A stretch of DNA of 64,000 nt, from the NCBI RefSeq assembly GCF_027580225.2, contig NC_073353.2, forward strand, positions 37,483,001-37,547,000, written 5' to 3'. Of this stretch, positions 1-9,685 are shown piece after piece. The notes under the pieces were generated by a model that had not been told where the DNA came from, did no database searches, and saw only the letters and a list, made by a program, of their open reading frames with translations. The number at the start of each line of letters is the position of its first letter. Position 1 is the stretch's first letter. A program made the position numbers and the translations under genes. The DNA comes from Misgurnus anguillicaudatus. Lineage: Eukaryota; Chordata; Actinopteri; Cypriniformes; Cobitidae.

Positions 1-108
1 ACTGGCAGATTGCTTTTGGGGTGTTTTGCTCATCAAGAAAAAGCATCTTAATTTAAGAATTTTTTGATATTTTTACTAAAAACAAGACAATTATTTTTTT
101 CTTGAAAA
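1..108. repeat. Interspersed repeat fragment cut by the window edge
   Basis: The stretch reads as a TTCTTGATGAGCAAAAC-type segment on the minus strand followed by an A/T-rich tail, a pattern I associate with a common fish interspersed repeat. The left end is outside the window, so its length and terminal structure cannot be judged. No coding capacity. Confidence 0.45.
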
Positions 109-733
109 TAATTCTGTGTAAATATATATACCAAATACACCGATTTAAAATAATTTAAGATGTAAAAATTGTCCAGTGTGTCCCTGGCATTAGTGACTTA
201 ACATGATTAGTGAATCCCATACGTCTCTGGATGGTGAAAACAACATCTCCCATCTTTCCACTCTCCTTCATAACGTCAATAAGCTTCGCCCTTGTTATTG
301 TAAAACAACAACCTCTAGTGGTGAAAATCCTACATATTGTGCCTTTAAGAATAAAATACAGACTGTATAAACACAAATTATAGAATTGCTTCCTATATAA
401 CCGTATATCAAACCGTGCATGAGTCTAGTATGTGTGCCACAACAAGGGCTGTTTCTGCTCAGCATTGAGAACAAAATGAAGGAGAACAGTGATCCACATC
501 AACCGCAGTGCCATAATGAAAACCTTGTGTCCAAACTTCTCTCTCACTTTATCTGAAGTCACATAGACAGTGATGTCAGATATCAGATATGCTGTAAAAG
601 GTCACCACACTTTTCCCATAGGGTTGGTCGATTCGCCTGGTCCGAACCCGAGTTTATCTTTCTACTCCAAAAGTACTTCAATTGCACCAAAGAAAGAGGG
701 CTGTCTGACTTTCCCGCACCAAGATTGCAATAT
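109..733. other. Intronic DNA, no gene recognised
   Basis: If the tensin model is right, this lies in the intron downstream of the C1 exon (minus strand). I see no splice-flanked coding exon, RNA gene or clear repeat; the short open frames here are not flanked by acceptor/donor pairs. Confidence 0.5.
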
Positions 734-858
734 CCTTACGAAAATTAACCATAGTTTTACTACAGTTAAAACCAAAAAAACTATGGTTACTGTAGAAAAA
801 CCATGGTTTTGCTAATAGTAATCAATACATCAAAAAATCTTGGTTAATTTTTGTAAGG
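734..858. mobile_element. Small palindromic MITE
   Basis: The ends are inverted copies of each other: CCTTACGAAAATTAACCA at 734-751 and its reverse complement with one mismatch at 841-858. The inner arms continue the pairing (ACCATAGTTTTACTACAGT against ACTGTAGAAAAACCATGGT). At about 125 bp with no coding capacity it is a foldback, non-autonomous DNA element. Confidence 0.75.
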
Positions 859-1275
859 GTAGACTGTAGGGTGGATCCGCAAGTGTGTGCCATCAATGAG
901 CGTCATTAATAGCGGTTCACTTCTACAATGTAGTTTGATTGCGTTCATATCAGCGGTGATGCCGCAATCGACACAAATTGTACCCCACACCACCCATTTT
1001 AGCCAGACTGGGATGCGTTTTAGCAGAAAACGGTGTTCAAATCATGCAAACGAACCAAACTCAATTGGACCCGGATGTGCACCAAAAGTGCTAGTGTGAA
1101 ACCCCCCTTAGTGGTCATTATTGTATTAACTTTCTGACCGGACACTGGGATCAGCTGCACTCGGCACTAAAACGATTCATTTTGACCTTCTCCATTAGCC
1201 ATCATAAGACCCTGGATCAGGCAGATGTCTCTGGTGAATGACCACCCCAAACATCCCGCCCTGCCCTGAACTGAC
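859..1275. other. Intron immediately downstream of the C1 exon
   Basis: The minus-strand intron begins with GTCAGT at 1275 and runs leftward out of the window. No other exon-like segment was found in this 0.4-kb piece. Confidence 0.5.
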
Positions 1276-1390
1276 CTCTGCAGATGAGTCCCTCATTGTT
1301 TACAGTCTGTTTGCACACGCCACAGTGTTTCCCCTTCTTGAAGGTCTTCAGGCGAAAGGTGTGAGAATGGACAGCTTCAAACTCCTCGGG
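1276..1390 (-). CDS. tns1: Tensin-family internal exon encoding the first half of a C1 domain
   Basis: Internal coding exon of 115 nt (38 codons plus one base, phase 0 in, phase 1 out). It is preceded by a good acceptor (TTTATCATTACAG, AG at 1391-1392) and followed by the donor AG|GTCAGT at 1275. The peptide starts PEEFEAVHSHTF and contains H-x12-C-x2-C-x10-C (HTFRLKTFKKGKHC, GVC, then ICR), the start of a phorbol-ester-type C1 zinc finger; the next Cys should open the following exon. Typical PKC-type C1 domains have 13-14 residues where this has 10. The short loop, with the KTFKK and VCK context, is what I associate with the N-terminal C1 of tensins, which link integrin adhesions to actin. 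Paralog choice is tentative: the very long upstream introns favour tns1 over the compact tns2. The PTP-like, SH2 and PTB exons would lie left of the window. Confidence 0.78.
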
Positions 1391-1637
1391 CTGTAATGAT
1401 AAAGCGAAATATGTCAGCGCTTTGTGCATGAAATCATGTTTTAAAAATGTATAGTGCACAGACCTATATTTTATATATACAGTTATGAAACCATAAACCA
1501 TAGTCTGGCCAACTAGCAATTAGTTACACCAACCTTTTCATATAACTGACTTAAAAATATTTTATGATCAGAAAAAAATAGAACTAGTCAAAACAATTTA
1601 TGCAACAGGCCACATAAGTAACCGTGATCACTACAGT
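1391..1637. other. Intron upstream of the C1 exon
   Basis: It begins with the branch/pyrimidine region of the acceptor and runs up to a hAT insertion whose target-site copy starts at 1638. No exon seen. Confidence 0.5.
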
Positions 1638-2540
1638 AACAGGTCCAGAGGCGGACACTACTTAAGTATTGTTAATTTCTACATAAAAGTACAGTTTTAA
1701 GTATTCATATTTATCTTCGGAAAACATACATTCCAAAGCATATTATCATTATTTTTACTCCACTACATTTCATAATTTCAAGTTTTTGGTTTATATTTAA
1801 TATTTAATTACATTAAACATCCAGTATTTTTTTACTTTTACTTAAGTAAAGTAAAAGTACACAATTTTTATGTAATTAGGTATTAAATAAATTTTAATAT
1901 GCAATATAAAAGGAATACACAGTATGATTCTATGCTTTACAAAAAAAAATGTTCACTACATTCTTAAGTAAAGTAAATTTTTCCCAAGACAAACACTCTT
2001 GACAAATCGTCCCCTTGGAATTATAAGGTTCTATCTGCGTTCTGAGCAGTTTTGAGATATTGAGCTTCAAAGTTTTTGCATTACATATAGGAAAACTTAC
2101 ATGGGGAAGAAGTTTCTTTCAAACATGAAAATAACAGGGACCCTAAATGCATTCTAAATATACAATATCAAAATCCTCTCAAATTTCTAAATGTGGATTT
2201 TTGGAAGGGGTCAAATGCAGATAGAACCTTCTAATTCTAAAACAACACTTTTTGCTAAGAATTATAAGGTTCTATCTGCCAAAACATTATTTAAACATTA
2301 AATATAAAATTAATGTTGTAACAATTTTTCAACATGTGTTAGAAAGTAACATTTTAATCATTTCTATGACATTTAATATTTTTATTTTTAGCACTTTTAT
2401 CTCTAAAAGTCAGATTTTACATTGCTCTTTTACAACATTGCTTCTTCCCTCTTCTGCCTCAGTTTCTCTACCATCCTCCTGTATATGTTGGGTTCATTAT
2501 AAAATAAAAATTTTGTTTTAGCATGTTATACCATTCCCTA

Positions 2541-2771
2541 CTGAAAAATCCAGCTAAGACCAGCATAAGCTGGTGAGCTGGTTTGAGCTGGTCTCAAAAC
2601 TTGGTTTTAGCAGGTCTCCCAGCTTGGTTTTAGCAGGTTTGCTGGTGTAGTAAGCTGGTCTAGCTGTGTTTTGGTCACTTTTTAAGCTGGTCTAGCTGGA
2701 TTTAGCTACTACCACCTTAAACCAGCTAAAACCAGCTACCAGCTTATGCTGGTCTTTGCTGGATTTTTCAG
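2541..2771. mobile_element. AGCTGG-rich palindromic MITE, short copy
   Basis: TA-flanked element with TIRs CTGAAAAATCCAGC and GCTGGATTTTTCAG. Its body is dominated by AGCTGG/CCAGCT words, a pattern I know from many cyprinid introns. About 230 bp, non-coding, inserted in the 2007-4090 element. Confidence 0.8.
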
Positions 2772-3041
2772 TAGGATTGAGCAGCTACAGGCTACAATCA
2801 TTCTGAAATCATTTTAATACTGAGGTAACTGCTTTAACAATCTTTCACATGTTTACATTTTGAATAACTTACTGTAAACACACTTTTTTTGGGTATGATA
2901 GGTTAGTTTGTTATTTCTGTATTTTTTATCTTAGTGCTTGCCTCTTAATATCAGGAACTAAGAAGCTAGCACTGCTGGTTAGTGTGGTGTCTAACTATGA
3001 AAACAATCTCCTCAGCAAGACCTAAAAAAAGACTGCCCCTA

Positions 3042-3465
3042 CTGACAAATCCAGCAAAGACCAGCACAAGCTGGTAGCTGGTTCCAGCTGGTCCAACCAG
3101 CCTGGCAAAGCTGGTCAAGCTGGTGGGTCAGCTGGTGACCAAAACACAGCTAGACCAGCTAAAAAAAGTGACCAAAACACAGCTAGACCAGCTTAAAAAG
3201 TGACCAAAACACAGCTAGACCAGCTTAAAAAGTGACCACAACACAGCTAGACCAGCATAAAATAAGACCAAAAAACAGCAAGACCAGCATAAAAGGAGAC
3301 CAAAAAACAGCTATACCAGCTTAAAAAGTGACCAAAACACAGCTAGACCAGCTTGGAAAATGACCAAAACACAGCTGGACCGGCTTGCTATACCAGCAAT
3401 ACCAGCAAAAACCTAGCTGGGAGACCAGCTAAAACCATCTCACCAGCCTAAGCTGGATCCCACAG
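3042..3465. mobile_element. AGCTGG-rich MITE, long copy with internal tandem array
   Basis: Same family as 2541-2771 (ends CTGACAAATCCAGC and GCTGGATCCCACAG, TA on both sides). It is expanded by a tandem array at about 3131-3400 with a unit of about 32 bp, GTGACCAAAACACAGCTAGA plus CCAGCTTAAAA, repeated roughly eight times with drift. Confidence 0.8.
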
Positions 3466-4191
3466 TAGGGTGAACTTGCCTAAAATTCGGACTGTCGATC
3501 TTAAGGTTTCTTAAAAACTTTGCGTTGCGTGCCATAATCCTCACAGATATTGTGTGTCTCTGATTTTTCCTGTCGTCAAGGACAAAGCCGGCAACACCAC
3601 ATATAGGGACAGTTTCACAGACAGGGATTAGACTAGTCCTAAACTAAAATAAATGTAAGAGCTGTCCAAACTGAAAACAACTTGCACTGACATATCTTAA
3701 AATACATCAGTGCCCTTTAGCCTCAAAATGCACACAAGTAATACTTTTAGTAAGGCATGTTTGGTAAATATTTTCTAATGAAACTAAATTCTAGTTCTGG
3801 CTTAAGCTAATCCCTGTCTGAGAAACCACCCCATAAAGTTGATCTTGATTGGTCCCCTTCTGTGCATTTGAAGTGCTGATTAGCTCACGCAGATAGAACC
3901 TTATAGAGCCAACTTAGAGTTCGATTTTGTAAATAGAACCTTTTTGTTTTTTTAATAAAACGTCCCAAAATGTACAAAACTTAAAATAAAACATCACATA
4001 ATGTAAATAAGTTGTCACAGAGTAAGAATATGTGAATAACTCAATTTTGACAAAAATGTTAGATAGAACCTTATAATTCCAAGGGGACGAAATACTTAAA
4101 ATACTCAAGTAGTGTCCGCCTCTGAACAGGTCTGACGAATAATTGCTAATGGTTGCCAGGGTGTTGCTATGTAGTTGTTATTGTGTTTAGT

Positions 4192-4645
4192 TTAACTCAT
4201 TCACCGCCAGCCTTTTTGAGAAAAGTTGCCCACCTGCATTTTTGTGATTTTAACACAAGTTTCACAAAATTCCTTGCAGGAAAAATTATCTTCTATAAAT
4301 ATATAAACATACAAATTATATCAAATTAAAGAACACACCCTTTGCTTTCAAACAAACAATAAACAAACAAACAAAATGGGGAAACAACGTTTCATTGTAT
4401 ATTTACTTTTTCCACTTAATTTAACCACTGAAATATGGATATTTCTCTTCAAAAATACAACATTTTGACTATCAAACATAAAGGCATTTAAAATCAGTCA
4501 TTACTTCTTTTTAACTTCCGTTGTTGATAAATTCGGTTTTGACGCCATCCAGTGGATAAAAGCGGTATTACACTTTCACTTTGAAATTCGTCCAGAAAGG
4601 CATATTAATTAGTTAAATATTAACCCTGGCAGGGGAATGAGTTAA
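4192..4645. mobile_element. TTAA-flanked palindromic element (piggyBac-like MITE), copy 1
   Basis: It starts TTAACTCATTCACCGCCAG and ends CAGGGGAATGAGTTAA, so the ends are inverted copies including TTAA, the piggyBac target. The interior carries the family words ATATATAAACATACAAAT, ATAAACAAACAAACAAAATG and GTGGATAAAAGCGG, which recur in five other copies in this window. Non-coding. Confidence 0.72.
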
Positions 4646-5313
4646 GTATAACATATCATAAAAATCTGACTTTTAAGTGCTATAATTGGGTCCGCAGTGC
4701 TTCTAACAACCTACACTCTAAAAAATATTTAACCCAGGGCTGGGTAACTATGGGACAGAACACATTTCTGGGTTAAAATGACCCAAAAATGGGTTGTTTT
4801 AACCCAACTGCTGGGTTATTGTTAGTCAACCATGTTGAAACAACCCAATAGTTGGGTTAAAACAACCCATTATTTGGGTAATTTTAACCCAGAAATGTGT
4901 TCTGTCCTATAGTTACCCAACCCTGGGTTAAAAACAACCCAATATTTTTTAGTGTGTAGAAAATTTAACCCAGTAACTTTGTTTGTGAAAAAATAGCTAA
5001 TTGAAATTTGGCTCCCCTTGTGATGTCAGAAGGGGTTAATACTGCCCCTTAATCTGCACTATCAAACCACGACACTGCCATTTAGTGCAGAGATCAGCTC
5101 ATTTGCATTTAAAAGGACACACCCAAAAATGGCACATTTTTGTGTACACCTACAAAGTGGCAATTTTAACATAACAAGTGATACATTTATTAAGTGATAA
5201 CATAGTAAATGATCTATATGATATTCTGAGCAAAAACTTCACATACGTACTCTGGGGACACCAAAGATTTATTTCACATCCTAAAAAAAGTCTTGTGAAA
5301 TGTCCCCTTTAAG
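4646..5313. repeat. Interspersed repeat ending GAAATGTCCCCTTTA, split by a MITE
   Basis: The body matches the repeat at 8829-9559: CATATCATAAAAATCTGACT at the left, ACACCAAAGATTTATTT and AGTCTTGTGAAATGTCCC at the right. The left part is separated from the rest by the MITE at 4714-4956. No coding capacity. Confidence 0.7.
4714..4956. mobile_element. Palindromic MITE with TGGGTT/AACCCA words
   Basis: TA-flanked (4712-4713, 4957-4958) with ends CACTCTAAAAAATATT and ATATTTTTTAGTGTG. Nearly the whole 243 bp folds on itself: GAACACATTTCTGGGTTAAA pairs with TTTAACCCAGAAATGTGTTC. It has inserted into the surrounding repeat. Confidence 0.85.
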
Positions 5314-6089
5314 TTAAGTTATTTCTAGGGTGTTCTTGGGGGTCTGTACCTGCCCATATGAAAAACATTTAATTATGTTATGTGCCATTTACATGACTGT
5401 ATAACCAAAACAGCAACGGCGGCCTACAGTCTGTGTTTGTGCTGCTCAAGATACTGAGTTTATTAACACTTCCCCAACAAAGTTTACAAACATTTGGTGT
5501 TTTATAGTCTAGTATCACTTGTAGTAATAAACCAACCTCATCATCCGTCTAAACAAAACTGCACTATCATTGGATTGTGCCGTCTTGAATATTTGTATTT
5601 ACTGCTCTGTAGTGCGCAGGCGTGTAGCATTTCTTTACACAATAACATCCCCATCTACTGGCCTAGCATGCACAACACAGTGTTTTTATTCTTTGCGAAA
5701 CCATGTAAAATTGTCATGTAAACGTATCCCAAGTCCTAAAGTTTAATACTCCCCCCAAGCAAGGGGGCAATACTAACAGTGAACATCAGTAAAAAGACAG
5801 AAATGTGTAGTTTTTTCCTAACCCAGAGATCTGATAGAGAGCGCTGGGGCAGAGGTCTGACCTAAGCTGGTGCAACACAAGAGAACCAGTTTGTTTTTAC
5901 ATTCACAGCAGGAACATATGTTCAGTATCACTGGAGCCTGACATCACTAAAGCTCTCAGTAAGTCAACTAATTATGTGCATGACTCACTGCTGAATTACA
6001 ATGGGTGGATGGTTGAACCAAAACACTATGACAGCACAAGAAACTGAGAATAACTGAGATGCCATTTATTATTTTTCATGAAAAATTGT
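5314..6089. other. Intronic DNA, no gene recognised
   Basis: No splice-bounded exon, RNA gene or recognisable repeat in this 0.8 kb. Open frames such as 5494-5721 are short and lack exon signals. Confidence 0.45.
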
Positions 6090-6239
6090 TCTTGTAGCGC
6101 AATAGGTTTGCATTAGCGGTACAAAATGCAATGGATTCCATCTCATGAAAAAAACAATGATAAAAATGTTAATCTTGTAATGCATTGTAAGTTGCTATGA
6201 ATAAAAAATATACATATATGTAATGCATAAATGTAATAA
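6090..6239 (+). repeat. Degenerate tRNA-derived SINE
   Basis: A worn tRNA-like head (TGTAGCGCAATAGG, box-A-like) is followed by the tail TTGTAATGCATTGTAAGTTG and GCATAAATGTAATAAT, as in the better preserved copy at 50613-50747. Too degenerate to be an RNA gene. Confidence 0.55.
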
Positions 6240-6767
6240 TATGCATGCTCTCTGAATGTGTACAGTATCTGTAAAAGGAGCATACGTATTTTTTCTCTAA
6301 AGTGAAAAGGAGAGCCATATTTGGAAGTGGTGCAGCTGTGTTTAAGTACATCTTTCATCCTCAGCAGGATCTGAAAGGGGTAAAGAGAGGCCATCCAAAA
6401 ACAAGACAGCCATGGATGGAGTTTTAGGTGACTGCAGGTGTGTTATGTAAACTGGAACTGTTTATCTGGACACGACATAATCGGATTGGCTGCGTTCCTC
6501 TGGAAAGCCCCTATGTTTGAGACGTCCATGTTAAATGAAACCTGAATTCTATTTCTGTCTGGATTTAATGTCCTTGCATTGATCTGGGTATATTTGAAAG
6601 GAGGGAGATAAAAAGATACACAAACTTATGTCAACTTGGCATGATAATGGGGCGATGACAGGTGTCTATGGTGATTAAGCTTTTACATCACTGGGTGTTC
6701 ACTCAGCTGCATTACAATGTGTATTTGGATTCACTGTGAAACTGACTTACAAAAGCACTTACAATTT
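6240..6767. other. Intronic DNA, no gene recognised
   Basis: Nothing with coding or repeat signature was identified between the SINE and the next TTAA element. Confidence 0.45.
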
Positions 6768-7241
6768 TTAACTCATTCCCTGCCACCATTTTTTTGTGAT
6801 TTTCAAAATTCTCTTTTAAAAATATATAAACATACAAATATATTAAATGAAAGAACAGACCCTCTGCTTTCAAACAAACAATAAACAAACAACGAAACAA
6901 AATGGGAAAAATACGTTTTATCCCATGTGTATTTTTTTCTTTGCTTATAAACTCTTCAATATGGGTATTTTTCTTTAAAAATACAAATATTTTAGCAAAA
7001 AGCTGAAACAATTGCACTTCTGTGAAAGAATTCAGTCAGAGATCAGATTCAGAACGATTATCAAAAAATACATAGAGTTTAAAATTAGTAAATAACGTTT
7101 TGGCTTCAGTTTTCATTAATTGGATAAGTGGATAATCTCGGTATTGCAGATTAACATAAAATTAATCAGGAACACTTTTTTTAATGCACATTTTTTCTCT
7201 TAATTGACGAAATAACTCGTCATGGCAGGGAAAAGGGTTAA
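6768..7241. mobile_element. TTAA-flanked palindromic element, copy 2
   Basis: It begins TTAACTCATTCCCTGCCACC and ends GGCAGGGAAAAGGGTTAA. The interior shares the copy-1 words (ATATATAAACATACAAATAT, GGATAATCTCGGTATT, TTAATTGACGAAATAACTCG). Orientation matches copy 1. Confidence 0.75.
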
Positions 7242-7249
7242 TAAAAGAC

Positions 7250-8390
7250 ATATTTTATTACATATACTCCAGCCAAATATCAAAATTCCCCCGTGATTTA
7301 CTCACCCTTAAGCAATCCGAGATACAGCGGATTTAAAAGAGTAACTATATTTTATGGCGTAATAGCACTTTTGGGAGTACTTCGACTCGGCGCAGTAACA
7401 CCCTCCCTCTCCCATTATGAGAGTGAGAAGGGGAGCGGACTTTTCAGGCGAGTCGAAGTACTCCCAAAAGTGCTATTACGCCATAAAATATAGTTCCTCT
7501 TTTAAATCCGCTTAGAAAAGCGCCATGTTTTATTTTGTACCACCAAACTTGCTCGTATAACTACTCGTCTTAAATAGGAAAAACGTTGATGTGTTTGGTC
7601 ACTTCTAACTTTATCTCTAAATGGTACCATTGAATGAATGGGGCTAAGCTAAATGCTATCGTAGCGTCGCAGCGCGCTCCAGCGCTTACGTGCACGCACA
7701 CAGATGATAGATGGATAATTCAACAGTTCTTAGTTAAGGTAATAACATATTTTAATATTGAAAATGAGTAGACTATTCCTTTAAGACAGTGGTAAAGGAC
7801 AATTCCGCTTCCAACCTATAGGGGGAGCAAAGAGCAAAAACTCTTTAGTGTTCCTTTAAAGGTCTTATGTGGGTAATCTATGCGATTTTGTAAGACAAAA
7901 ATTCAAACAACCCCAAATTCAAACAACGCCAAATTCAAATGGAGGTAACAAAGCCATCCTGGCCTCATGCAATTTACAAGAGATTTTTAGTGTAGCGTGC
8001 GTTGGTACATTGCGCAGTAACTCTTGTGAATCACGTGAGTCCAAGATGGCATTGTTACCGGATACTAGCTATTATACAGTAGTTTATAAAGTTTAAATAT
8101 GTATATTTTTCTTACAAAATTACATCAGTTACCACAGAAGACATTTATTAACCCCCTGGAGCCGTGTGGATTACTTCTGTGAAGGAATAATGAACTTTTG
8201 GGGGTTTAAAGCCAGAAGTTGCTCACTGATCCCTGTTTTTTACCATTATAATGATTGGAAGAGCATACATTTACTCAAATAACTCCAAATGTGTTTGTCT
8301 GAAAGATGATGAACATATGTATCTCGCTTTGCTTGAGGGTGAGTAAATCATGGGAGAATTTTGATATTTAGCTGGAGTATTGCTTTAAGT
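7250..8390. repeat. Composite palindromic repeat with a long central hairpin
   Basis: The outer arms are inverted: CAGCCAAATATCAAAATTCC near 7272 against GGAGAATTTTGATATTTAGC near 8353. A second hairpin with 62-63-bp arms sits at 7328-7389 and 7449-7511. The same outer arm occurs at about 26000-26390. The 75-codon frame at 7869-8096 lies inside the repeat and is not a gene. Confidence 0.6.
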
Positions 8391-8828
8391 ATACGTCCCA
8401 GACATGTTTGGAATTACTTTCGGATTCAAAGACTGAAACTTTTCATTAATAGACATCAGGAAATCTCAATCTAATTCTCAGGGGCTTCAGTGTCTGAGTT
8501 TGATGACTGGAAACAAACATTTGTACCTCCACATACTGCATCTGCTCTATATAAGTTTGTGAAAGCCCTCAGGGGGCAGCAAAGGATATTGGAGAGACAC
8601 AGAGAATGATAATAAATTCAAGTAAAAACATTTACAGAACAACAGAAATCGGTATAAAATACCACCACAGTAACAATGTATTCATAACGAAATTGAAAAA
8701 TTTATATAGCAATAGAAAAAATGTCTACTAACAGTAGCATCCAACATGAACCGCTTAATATATTGTCAGAAAAAAATGGTCCAAAAACAATTCACTGGGT
8801 CAGTACACTTTAAAAAGATCCTAATATT
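8391..8828. other. Intronic DNA, no gene recognised
   Basis: No exon, RNA or repeat signature seen. Confidence 0.4.
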
Positions 8829-9559
8829 TAAAGGGGACATATCATGAAAATCTGACTTTTTTCATATTTAAGTGCTATAATTGGGTCCCCAGTGCTTCTA
8901 TCAACCTAAAAAATAATAATAATAAGTAACTTAGTTTTGGTAAACCATTCTTTGCAAGCATGTAAAAAGTAGCTCATAGAAATTTGGCTAGAATTGAACT
9001 TGGAACACCAAAGATTTATTTGACATCTTTCCCCGCCATTGATGAGTTATCTCGTCAATCAAGAGAAAACATTTGCATTAAAAAAAAACGTGTGCCGTGT
9101 GAGGTTTTATGTTAATCTGTAATTCCGCGATTATCCACTAAATGACGCACTTACCCAATTTATAAAAAAACTGAAGCAAAAAAATGATTTACTAATTTTA
9201 AACTCTATGTATGTCAAAAATGATCAAAAATCATTCTGATCATTCTGATCTCTAACAAAATTCCTTCACAAAAATGCAATTATTTCAGCTTTTTGCAAAA
9301 AAAATTTTTTTAAGAAAAATACCAATATTTAATAGTTTATAAGCATAGAAAAAATAGGATGAAATGTTTTTTTCCCATTTTGTTTGTTTGTTTTATTGTT
9401 TGTAAGAGAGCAGAGGGCCTGTTCTTTCATTTTATATATTTGTATGTTTATTTATTTTAAGAAGAACATTTTTCTGGAAGGCATTTTGTGAAACAGGCAA
9501 CTTTTCAAAAAATGGCTGGTGGGGAATGAGTTAAAAAGTCTTGTGAAATGTCCCGTTAA
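8829..9559. repeat. Second copy of the GAAATGTCCC repeat, split by a TTAA element
   Basis: It starts TAAAGGGGACATATCATGAA and ends AGTCTTGTGAAATGTCCC, the same family as 4646-5313. Here the interruption is the TTAA element at about 9027-9534, so the two copies were hit independently by different elements. Confidence 0.7.
9027..9534. mobile_element. TTAA-flanked palindromic element, copy 3
   Basis: The right end GGGGAATGAGTTAA is intact; the left end (CTTTCCCCGCCATTGATGAG) has lost its TTAA. It is inverted relative to copies 1 and 2, since the GGATAATCGCGG-type segment comes first as its complement. Confidence 0.7.
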
Positions 9560-9576
9560 CATTATATGTATTCATT

Positions 9577-9685
9577 TGGTACCAATTTGTACCTCTGAGG
9601 TACTAATATAAACTATCAAAGTGTAAAAAAGGGTACCATCCCAGTGACAGCTAGGGACAATATTTATTACTTTTTTTTTGACCAA
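9577..9685. repeat. Fragment of the GGTACC/GTGACAGC MITE family
   Basis: TTTGGTACCAATTTGTACCT and GGGTACCATCCCAGTGACAG match the better copy at 15973-16181. Both ends are degraded. Confidence 0.5.

Larger units (their letters stand above)
2007..4090. mobile_element. Inverted-repeat element nested in the hAT
   Basis: A 30-bp perfect inverted repeat bounds this segment (TCGTCCCCTTGGAATTATAA at 2007-2026, continuing to 2036; complement at 4061-4090). The motif AAGGTTCTATCTG, in either orientation and sometimes degenerate, recurs near 2025, 2219, 2266, 3890 and 4062, so the element looks built from subterminal repeats. No protein-coding capacity recognised. Confidence 0.65.
1646..4124. mobile_element. 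hAT element with perfect 8-bp target-site duplication, carrying nested insertions
   Basis: The termini are inverted: CAGAGGCGGACACTACTTAA at 1646 and its complement ending CGCCTCTG at 4124. The element is bracketed by identical 8-bp direct repeats AACAGGTC at 1638-1645 and 4125-4132, the TSD length of hAT transposons. The interior has no transposase-like frame and contains a second inverted-repeat element plus two AGCTGG MITEs, so much of its 2.48 kb is later insertion. Confidence 0.85.

Noticed and set aside
3131..3400. CRISPR-like array (about 32-bp direct repeats)
   Set aside because: Units are contiguous, drift in sequence and have no unique spacers; they are a tandem expansion inside a fish MITE.
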